Positions 27,229 through 34,630 of a stretch of 34,630 nt of DNA are shown piece after piece. Each line of letters begins with the position of its first letter. Positions within the stretch are counted from its first letter, which is position 1. The position numbers were made by a program, and so were the translations under genes. Under the pieces are notes generated by a model. The model was not told the DNA's origin and ran no database searches. It was given only the letters and a program-made list of their open reading frames with translations. The DNA is from Erythrobacteraceae bacterium (GTDB lineage: Bacteria > Pseudomonadota > Alphaproteobacteria > Sphingomonadales > Sphingomonadaceae). The DNA lies in assembly GCA_027489095.1 (NCBI GenBank), contig JAIYAL010000204.1, positions 1 to 34,630 of the forward strand, read 5' to 3'.

Positions 27229-29712
27229 ATGGCTAAGACTACCGGACACAAATCGCGTTTCCTGACAAAGGCCTCTGCCTGGGGCCTTTGTGCAGTGGCA
27301 TTCTCGTTCGCGCCAGCGCTTGCCGCGCAGGATCAGGCCGATGAGCCATCGGCCGACAAGGCGGGTGCGCGCGGCAACGAGATTGTGGTCACAGCGCGCA
27401 GCCAGCAGGAAACCTTGCTCGAAGCTCCGGTTGCCGCAGCGGTCATCAGCGCGGCGACCCTCGAAGCCGCCCGCATCGACGAGGCCGCGGACATCATGGG
27501 CCGCGTGCCCACATTGAATGTGCAAATCGGTGGTTCGGGGGCGAGCGCACAGATATCGCTGCGCGGGGTAGGCTCCAGCAATATCTCCAACGCGTTCGAT
27601 TCCGCCGTAGCGCTCAATTTCGACGGCGTGCTGGTCAGCACCCAGCGCCTGCTCCAGTCGGCCTTCTTCGATGTCGCCCAGATCGAGGTGCTCAAGGGGC
27701 CACAATCGCTTTATTTTGGCAAGGCCGCCTCGGCAGGCGTGCTGTCGCTGCGCTCGGCTGAGCCAACTGCCACCTGGCAGGGCGGCGGCAAGACAAGCTA
27801 CGAGATTGAGGAGGACGGCTATACTGCCGGTGGGTTTGTGTCGGGGCCACTGACCGATACACTCGGCATTCGCGTGGCCGCCGAATATCAGGATATTGCC
27901 AAATATGTTGAGCTTCAGAACAACGTCCCGGCACGTGACCGCGACAAGGGGTTCAACAACTTCATCGGTCGGGTGACGCTGGACTGGAAACCGACGTCTG
28001 ATTTCTCGGCCAACCTCAAGCTCGATTACAACCGCCAGCGCAGCCAGACCTTGCTGCAATTCACCGACATCTTCTGTGGCGGTGATGGGCGTGCCGATCC
28101 GTCTGTGCTTGCTGTGTTCGGCGTGTCCTTTGCGCCGACGCATGATTGCAACATCAGCGACAGCCGCTTCCCGACGCCTGACGGCAATGCGGCGATCAAT
28201 GTCGTGCCGACCGGCACTGTCGGCGCAGACCGCGCAGACATTTCACAGGCGTTCAACGACACCGATATCTTCTTCGGCCGCCTGACGCTGGATGCGCGGC
28301 TGAGCGATGACCTGAAGGTGACGTCTATCACCGGCTATGTCGATATGGACAATGAATACAACGACTCCTTCAATTCCACCGGGCGCCTGCCAAACGGCGC
28401 CGCCGCAGGGCTGGTGGCGCCGTTCAAGAACACGCTGGAACAGTTTACGCAGGAACTGCGCCTGATCAGCGAATTCGACGGTCCGTTCAATTTCATGCTC
28501 GGCGCCTTCTATGAAGACCGTACCATGGGCCTCAGCACCTCGCAGAACGCCTTCAATCCGTCGCTGGTGCTGGGACCCGATCCCCGCACCGGTTTCACCT
28601 TCGACTGGTTCGCCGATCGCCCGATCCAGTCCGAAGCGATTTCGCTGTTCGGCAGCGCGTCCATCGATTTCAGCGATGCCTGGCAGCTATCGGGCGGGCT
28701 GCGCTGGACGGACGAGAAGAAGTCGACCGTCATTGCCTTCCCCTACGTCCACAGCTTCATCACCACCGCATTCGGCGCGGTGGCTTCGGGCTTCATCACT
28801 GATCCGGTCGTGTTCAAAGACAGCAATATCTCGCCCGAACTGGTGCTGCGATATACTCCGAATGACGACACCAACATCTATGCGGCGTTCAAGTCCGGCT
28901 TCAAATCCGGCGGGGTCGATAACAACCTGTTACCGACCGGCACGGTTGTCCCGGGGCTGAACAGCGCCGATCCCGTGGTGGCAGAGGCAGCAGCTGACGC
29001 CTTGCGGTTTGACTCGGAAACCTCGCTCGGCGGGGAAATCGGGTTCAAGTCCCAGTTCGCCAACCGCACGGTCACACTCAACGCCGTGGCCTATTATTAC
29101 GTGTTCGACAATCTTCAGGTCCAGAACTTTGATCCTGCGATCTTCAATTTCGACACCACCAACGCTGGCGAGTTGACCACGCAGGGCATCGAAGTCGATT
29201 TTGCCTGGGCAACACCGATGGACGGGCTGAACCTTTCGGGCGGCTTTGCGCTGCTGGATGCCGAGTTCACCGACACCTTCTTCGTCCCGGCAACGGGCGA
29301 TGATCTGGAAGGTGTCCGCCCGGCCCGCGCGCCGACTTTCTCGGGTAATCTCGCGGTTGACTGGAAAACGCCGCTAACCTCGAGCCTCGATCTGGGCGTC
29401 AATGGCAACCTTGCCTACACCTCGTCCTATATCACGGCCAACAGCACGCGCGGCACGTTCCAGGACTCGGTGCGCAACGCCAATGGCGCGCTCAACAAGC
29501 TGGTGCAGGACGGGTTCTTTACGATCGACGGAACGGTCTCGATCGGCGCGCCTGATCAGGGGTGGACCCTTTCGCTCATCGGTCGCAACTTGACCGACAA
29601 GCAGTGGATCAACACGTCCGGGCCGGCGCCGTTCGTGGGTGCTGGCGACGATCAGGTCGTCACACTCAACCGCGGAAGGCAATTGTTCATCGAAGTCGGC
29701 TTCAAGTTCTAG
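27229..29712 (+). CDS. TonB-dependent receptor
   Basis: Signal peptide MAKTTGHKSRFLTKASAWGLCAVAFSFAPALAAQ; TonB-box-like NEIVVTARSQQE; plug VEVLKGPQ-type IEVLKGPQSLYFGKAASAGVLSLRS; C-terminal RGRQLFIEVGFKF. Confidence 0.95.
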   Translation: MAKTTGHKSRFLTKASAWGLCAVAFSFAPALAAQDQADEPSADKAGARGNEIVVTARSQQETLLEAPVAAAVISAATLEAARIDEAADIMGRVPTLNVQIGGSGASAQISLRGVGSSNISNAFDSAVALNFDGVLVSTQRLLQSAFFDVAQIEVLKGPQSLYFGKAASAGVLSLRSAEPTATWQGGGKTSYEIEEDGYTAGGFVSGPLTDTLGIRVAAEYQDIAKYVELQNNVPARDRDKGFNNFIGRVTLDWKPTSDFSANLKLDYNRQRSQTLLQFTDIFCGGDGRADPSVLAVFGVSFAPTHDCNISDSRFPTPDGNAAINVVPTGTVGADRADISQAFNDTDIFFGRLTLDARLSDDLKVTSITGYVDMDNEYNDSFNSTGRLPNGAAAGLVAPFKNTLEQFTQELRLISEFDGPFNFMLGAFYEDRTMGLSTSQNAFNPSLVLGPDPRTGFTFDWFADRPIQSEAISLFGSASIDFSDAWQLSGGLRWTDEKKSTVIAFPYVHSFITTAFGAVASGFITDPVVFKDSNISPELVLRYTPNDDTNIYAAFKSGFKSGGVDNNLLPTGTVVPGLNSADPVVAEAAADALRFDSETSLGGEIGFKSQFANRTVTLNAVAYYYVFDNLQVQNFDPAIFNFDTTNAGELTTQGIEVDFAWATPMDGLNLSGGFALLDAEFTDTFFVPATGDDLEGVRPARAPTFSGNLAVDWKTPLTSSLDLGVNGNLAYTSSYITANSTRGTFQDSVRNANGALNKLVQDGFFTIDGTVSIGAPDQGWTLSLIGRNLTDKQWINTSGPAPFVGAGDDQVVTLNRGRQLFIEVGFKF

Positions 29713-29805
29713 TCTGGTCTCTCCGGCTGGCCACTGACGGGCGGGCGCAATACATCAAGGGTGCCCGCCCGACTTTTCCTTGCGGCCAACTGCTGCGCTA
29801 GGACG

Positions 29806-30768
29806 ATGCACACAATGCCTCAACAACCTCCGGCTGAATCCGAAACTGCGGGCAGCGCCGTTCCCAGCTCGGCCCATCCGTCGCCGGTTGACCCGGCGCT
29901 GGCACAGCTGGACAAGCGGATCGGCAGTCTGGTCGTCAATCGCTTTACCTATCGCATTTTGCGCATCCTCGGGCGGTTAGCGCGGCCAAGGTTCGAACCC
30001 GATGGTGTCACGCTCGAGAATGACGGCCACTCCGCCATCATTCATCCACTCGAGCGCATCGGCAGCGGTGCGCTCATGCTGTTTCATGGGGGCGGGTTTG
30101 TCCTGGGGGAGCCTGCCGACCTTTTTCCGAAGGCCTCGATGTTTGCCCGGATGCTGGGCGTGCCGGTGATTTGCCCTGCTTATCGGCTGGCACCCCAATC
30201 GCCCTATCCTGCCGCAAGCGATGATGCCCTTGCCGCGTGGCACGCAACCATTGCCAAAGCGTCCGACATGGGCATTGATCCGACGAGGATTGTCGTCGGA
30301 GGCTACAGCGCCGGCGCCGGGCTGGCTGCGAGTCTGGTTCACCGGCTGCGCGATCTGGGAGGCAGCCATCCAGCCGCGCAATTGCTGATCTATCCGATGC
30401 TCGATGATCGAACCGCTATGCTGGAAGCGCTCGATACGCCGCGCCATCGGGTGTGGAGCAATCGCAACAACCGCTTTGCTTGGAAGGCCTATCTGGGATC
30501 GCATGAAAGGGCCGAAATCCTGCCTTATGCAGTAGCGGCCCGGCGCACCAACCTATCGCAGCTCCCTCCTGCGTGGCTCGGAGTGGGCACCTGCGATCTC
30601 TTCCTCGACGAGGTCAGGAATTACCGCGCCCGCCTTGACGCAGCCGGGGTCGAAGTGAGTTATGAAGAAGTGGCAGGTGCGATCCACGGGTTCGATATGG
30701 ATGACAATCCTCTTGGGCACCGTTTCACTCAGGCACAGCTTGAGTTTGTTCGTCGGTTCGTGTGCTGA
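29806..30768 (+). CDS. alpha/beta-hydrolase (HSL/acetyl-esterase type)
   Basis: HGGG oxyanion motif (LFHGGGFVLGEP), nucleophile elbow GYSAG, His region GAIHGFDM. Start uncertain (29761 or 29806). Confidence 0.92.
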   Translation: MHTMPQQPPAESETAGSAVPSSAHPSPVDPALAQLDKRIGSLVVNRFTYRILRILGRLARPRFEPDGVTLENDGHSAIIHPLERIGSGALMLFHGGGFVLGEPADLFPKASMFARMLGVPVICPAYRLAPQSPYPAASDDALAAWHATIAKASDMGIDPTRIVVGGYSAGAGLAASLVHRLRDLGGSHPAAQLLIYPMLDDRTAMLEALDTPRHRVWSNRNNRFAWKAYLGSHERAEILPYAVAARRTNLSQLPPAWLGVGTCDLFLDEVRNYRARLDAAGVEVSYEEVAGAIHGFDMDDNPLGHRFTQAQLEFVRRFVC

Positions 30769-31224
30769 TCTTTACTGTGAGAATGCAAGTGCCGGGCCAT
30801 CGCATGGATTAATGCACTCGCCAAATGAGAAGGAGAGTTAGGCGGGCTAGGATTGCGTTGCAGGTCCGCATTCGACTTGAGCCAGCTGAAATCATGAAAT
30901 TCTCTTCGGCGACTCCCAGAAAACGAACACGCGGCTTCAACCAGTTGTTGGTCAGAACCTGCGGCTCAACAACCATCCCAGTTGCTGTCGGAATGCCGCG
31001 AGGGTTGGATGAACGCCCGTTGTCAGCTCCTAGCAAAACCCGCCGTTGGGCAAGCCGCCTTCGAACGACCGCAAAGTCCCAGAATTCGCCATCCTAGACG
31101 ATTGGAATCTTCGGCCGCTAGTGGGCGGTAGGGGGGACAACAGTGATGGTGGTCCCGAGTTTTCCGTGTCTGAGGTTGCATACTGAATTTGCGGGGCTTC
31201 CCCTTGGCGGCTGGCACCTGCGCG

Positions 31225-31383
31225 GATACCCTTTTCATCGCTTAGCTTGGTGGCCTTTGGGTCGGGCTTTGCCTGCCGGATCGCTACATCGGTGAGTGCC
31301 ATTTGCGAGCGTGGCTTTGCTGTCCTGATACCCCCATGGGCGGGGGTATTGCATCGGCTCGCCACTGATACCCCCTCAAACAT
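31225..31383 (-). pseudogene. tyrosine-type integrase, N-terminal remnant
   Basis: Minus-strand MALTDVAIRQAKPDPKATKLSDEKGI (31302-31225) matches the DUF4102 arm-binding N-terminus of phage/island integrases; similarity stops after about 26 aa. Confidence 0.8.
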
Positions 31384-31503
31384 ACCCCCATCGCATTGCG
31401 GCAGGGAGCGAAAGCGAGCGAACCGGTGTGAACCGATTGCTAGGAAATATCAGGCTTTCTGGTGGGTTGTCTAGACCGCTATGGGCGCCCGTGGACGCGG
31501 AAG

Positions 31504-31577
<74 letters not shown>

Positions 31578-31640
31578 TCAGGCTTTCTGGGGCGCCAATG
31601 CCACCGATTGCTCGGGGACGTCAACGCCGTTTTGGCGGGC

Positions 31641-32543
31641 TCACCCCCGTGCTGGCCCGACTGCCATATTGTCGATCAGCCGCGTCCCGCCGATCCGCGC
31701 CGCGACCAGCAGGCGGGCCGGGTCTGACCCGAGCGCGATCAGCGGGGCGAGCGAGCGGCTGTCGGCGAGTGTCACGTAATCGATGCTGGAGAAGCCTGCC
31801 GCGAGGATCTCGTCCTCCAGCTGACCAAGCGCCTCGCCGATCGCCGCGCCGCTCTCGATCGCAGCGACGGCCGTCCGCATCGCGCGCGGCAGGGAAGCGG
31901 CCGCAGTGCGATGTTCCGGCAAAAGATAGCGATTGCGGCTGCTCATCGCCAATCCGTCCGCCTCGCGCACGGTCGGCACGCCGATGATCGCGTCCACGTG
32001 CGGGCGGGTGAGGTCGAGATCGCGCGCCATCGCCCTAATCACGGCGAGCTGCTGGAAGTCCTTCTCCCCGAAGAACGCCATGTCGGGGGTGACCTGATTG
32101 AAGAGCTTGAGCACCACCGTCGCCACACCGTCGAAATGGCCGGGCCGCGCCGCGCCGCATAGCCCGTCGCTGACCCCGGCGACGCTGACATTGGTGGCGA
32201 AGCCCGCCGGATACATCGCTTCGGCGGTGGGCGCCCATAGCAGCGCTACCCCCTCGGCCTCGAGCATCGCGGCGTCCGCTGCGAGCTGGCGGGGGTAAGC
32301 GTCCAAGTCCTCATTGGCGCCGAACTGCTTCGGGTTGACGAAGATCGAGACGACGACATGATCGGCTTCGGCCGCTGCGCGGCGCACCAGCGTAAGGTGG
32401 CCTTCGTGCAACGCGCCCATGGTCGGCACCAGCGCAATTCGCCCTCCGGCCCTATCGCTCTGGCCGCACAATTGTGCCAAAGCGGTTCTCAACATATGCA
32501 GCGTGTTGACCGTTTGCACCGTCTGGCCTCCAAGGATAAGCAA
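31641..32543 (-). CDS. panC: pantothenate synthetase
   Basis: IALVPTMGALHEGHLTLVRRA, VSIFVNPKQFGANEDLDAYPR, FFGEKDFQQLAVIRAM, PTVREADGLAMSSRNRYL. Confidence 0.97.
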   Translation of the reverse strand: MLILGGQTVQTVNTLHMLRTALAQLCGQSDRAGGRIALVPTMGALHEGHLTLVRRAAAEADHVVVSIFVNPKQFGANEDLDAYPRQLAADAAMLEAEGVALLWAPTAEAMYPAGFATNVSVAGVSDGLCGAARPGHFDGVATVVLKLFNQVTPDMAFFGEKDFQQLAVIRAMARDLDLTRPHVDAIIGVPTVREADGLAMSSRNRYLLPEHRTAAASLPRAMRTAVAAIESGAAIGEALGQLEDEILAAGFSSIDYVTLADSRSLAPLIALGSDPARLLVAARIGGTRLIDNMAVGPARG

Positions 32544-32636
32544 GACGGATGCCCTAGCGGTGCTCGCTGTCCCATTTCAAGCCGCCTGGGGGTCGGTAAG
32601 CCAATGCGCCCGCAGAGTTCAACCGAGAGACCAGCC

Positions 32637-33488
32637 ATGTCGCCCGCCGCGCGCGCTCAGCCTCCTGAACCTCGGACCTTGCGCAAGGGGCACGCGCACC
32701 GGATCGTGTTCGCCAACGAGAAGGGCGGCACCGGCAAGTCGACCACGGCCGTCCATGTCGCGGTGGCGCTCTCCTACCTCGGCGCACGGGTGGCCTCGAT
32801 CGACCTCGACCCCCGCCAGCGCACCATGCACCGCTACATCGAGAACCGCCTGGCGACGCTCGAGAAGCGCGAGCTGACCCTGCCGACGCCCGACTGCGAG
32901 GTGTTCCGCGAGACCGGCACGGGGGCACTGCTCGGGATGATCCGCCGGCTCGAGGCCAATTGCGACTTCCTCATCATCGACAATCCGGGGCGCGATGATG
33001 CCTATGCGCGCATCGCGGTCGAACATGCCGACACCCTGGTCACGCCGATGAACGACAGTTTCGTCGACTTCGACCTGATTGGACAGGTCGATGCCGAGAC
33101 CTTCAAGGTGAAGAAGCTCTCCTTCTTCGCCGAGCTGATCTGGGAAGCGCGGATGAAGCGCAGCCGCATGACGATCGAACAGCAGCGGCCAGAGATGGAC
33201 TGGATCGTTGTGCGCAACCGCACCGGTCACGTCGAGGCGCGCAACCAGTCGCGTCTGCACAAGGCGCTCAGCGAGATGGCGAAACGCGTCGGCTTCCGGG
33301 TGACGCAGGGCCTCTCGGAGCGCGTGATCTACCGCGAGCTGTTTCCCTCGGGCCTGACCCTCCTCGACAAGGGTCACTTGGGCGAGCTTGGCACCAGCCA
33401 CCTCGTCGCCCGGCAGGAACTGCGCTCGCTGATCAAGGCGTTGAGCCTTCCCGAGTTTACTCGTGGGGGCGAGCTGGAACTGGCCTGA
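32637..33488 (+). CDS. mipZ: ParA-family ATPase, division-plane positioning protein MipZ
   Basis: HRIVFANEKGGTGKSTTAVHVAVALSYLGARVASIDLDPRQRTMHRYIENR...FLIIDNPGRDD...TPMNDSFVDFDLIGQVD. Confidence 0.95.
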   Translation: MSPAARAQPPEPRTLRKGHAHRIVFANEKGGTGKSTTAVHVAVALSYLGARVASIDLDPRQRTMHRYIENRLATLEKRELTLPTPDCEVFRETGTGALLGMIRRLEANCDFLIIDNPGRDDAYARIAVEHADTLVTPMNDSFVDFDLIGQVDAETFKVKKLSFFAELIWEARMKRSRMTIEQQRPEMDWIVVRNRTGHVEARNQSRLHKALSEMAKRVGFRVTQGLSERVIYRELFPSGLTLLDKGHLGELGTSHLVARQELRSLIKALSLPEFTRGGELELA

Positions 33489-33790
33489 TGCTGCGCGCGA
33501 TGATCCTCGTCGCCCTGGCATGCCTGTTCTGCCGCTGGGCTTTCGGCAAGTGGCCTTGGGACTACCTGAAGCCCGCGCCAACCCGCCAACAGGCGGTATC
33601 TCGTGCACGCACCTTGCTTGGTGTGGAGGCGGGGGCCGGGCGTGACGATATAGCCGCTGCGCACCGCCGGCTCACCGCACTTGTCCATCCCGACCGGGGG
33701 GGCTCCACCGCCGCGATGCAGGAGGCGAATGCCGCGCGCGACCTGCTGCTCGCCGAGTTGCCAATCGGGCGCGACGGGAGCGGGGGCTAG
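33488..33790 (+). CDS. J-domain (DnaJ-like) membrane-anchored protein
   Basis: N-terminal hydrophobic segment; ARTLLGVEAGAGRDDIAAAHRRLTALVHPDRGGS (HPD motif). Confidence 0.9.
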   Translation: MLRAMILVALACLFCRWAFGKWPWDYLKPAPTRQQAVSRARTLLGVEAGAGRDDIAAAHRRLTALVHPDRGGSTAAMQEANAARDLLLAELPIGRDGSGG

Positions 33791-33965
33791 CCCGCATTGC
33801 CAACATCGCGGGATTGACACATTCGCGCGGCACGGGTTTCTCGGGCTGCGTGGAACATGGGCGAGGGGGAGGATAGCGTTCCGTGCCACGGTCACGACCC
33901 CTGCGCTGCAACCCGCTTAAGCACCCCGCTCGCTCCATCTGACGCGGTAAGGAGATCCTCACCTC

Positions 33966-34630
33966 ATGCAACACCAGTTCCACCCGACCGTGCTGCGCGA
34001 ATACGACATTCGCGGCGTCATCGGCGAAACGCTTGGGCCGGATGATGCGCGGGCGATCGGCCGCGCCTTTGGCACGCTGTTGCGCGAAGCGGGCGGCAAG
34101 ACGGTGGCGGTGGGCTATGACGGGCGGGTGAGTTCGCCCATGCTCGAACACGCGCTGGTCGAAGGGGTCACCGCGAGCGGGTGCGACGTGGTGCGGATCG
34201 GCCTTGGGGCGACCCCGATGCTCTATTACGCCGAAGCCTCAGATGAACAGGTGGATGGCGGCATTCAGATAACTGGCAGCCACAATCCCCCCAATTACAA
34301 TGGCTTCAAAATGGTATTTCTGGGGCGCCCGTTCTTCGGCGCCGATATCCAGAAGCTCGGGAAATTGGCAGCAGACGGCGCCTTCACCAGCGGCACGGGT
34401 GAAGTGACCACGCGCGACATCCTTGGCGAGTATGTCGAGCGCCTGCTCAAGGGCCTCGCCGGGATCGAGCCCGGCAAGCTCGAAACCCTGCGCGTCGGCT
34501 GGGATGCGGGTAACGGCGCCGCCGGCCCCGCGCTCGAAGCGCTGGCTGCCCGGCTGCCGGGGGAACACCACTTGCTCTTTACCGAAGTTGACGGACATTT
34601 TCCCAACCACCATCCTGATCCGACTGTCGA
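33966..34630 (+). CDS. phosphomannomutase/phosphoglucomutase (3' truncated by window end)
   Basis: FHPTVLREYDIRGVIGETLGPDDARAIGRAFG...VGYDGRVSSP...GIQITGSHNPPNYNGFKMVF; open at the window edge so absent from the ORF track. Confidence 0.95.
   Translation, partial: MQHQFHPTVLREYDIRGVIGETLGPDDARAIGRAFGTLLREAGGKTVAVGYDGRVSSPMLEHALVEGVTASGCDVVRIGLGATPMLYYAEASDEQVDGGIQITGSHNPPNYNGFKMVFLGRPFFGADIQKLGKLAADGAFTSGTGEVTTRDILGEYVERLLKGLAGIEPGKLETLRVGWDAGNGAAGPALEALAARLPGEHHLLFTEVDGHFPNHHPDPTV

Noticed and set aside
30809-31238. Small ORFs between the hydrolase and integrase remnant
   Set aside because: No recognisable domain, no RBS support; likely decayed island sequence.

Overview
High-GC alphaproteobacterial window whose gene content is typical of Sphingomonadales/Erythrobacteraceae (taxonomy is inference). 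From left to right: (1) a divergent cytochrome P450 / carboxymuconolactone-decarboxylase (CMD) / SnoaL-like / ABM-monooxygenase cluster (1-5243); (2) a lipoprotein, MarC, DUF475/TerC-like and YciI genes, then a large bifunctional putA; (3) an EEP-family phosphatase/nuclease, a REP-like inverted doublet, dcd, and a saccharopine-dehydrogenase-like gene; (4) a ZnuD-type TonB-dependent receptor (TBDR) with a Zur-box-like motif upstream, then tRNA-Gly(GCC); (5) a CnoX/YbbN-type thioredoxin-TPR protein, a Lon-N domain protein, and a hybrid HWE histidine kinase; (6) a compact three-gene membrane operon, GT-C glycosyltransferase / SMR-like flippase / HAD-UbiA fusion (21267-24509), which looks like a lipid-linked pentose pathway; (7) a probable small genomic island (about 24.6-31.5 kb) bounded by a degenerate att-like copy and tRNA-Gly(UCC), carrying NmrA, TetR, a TBDR and an alpha/beta-hydrolase plus an integrase N-terminal remnant; (8) core genes panC, mipZ, a J-domain protein and a phosphomannomutase-like gene cut by the window end. 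The observations I rate most worth follow-up are the HAD-UbiA/SMR/GT-C operon, the tRNA-Gly island with degenerate att repeats, the ZnuD/Zur pairing, and a possible mutually exclusive hairpin covering the Shine-Dalgarno of the lipoprotein at 5329. Nothing was computed or searched; all family calls are from reading translations.
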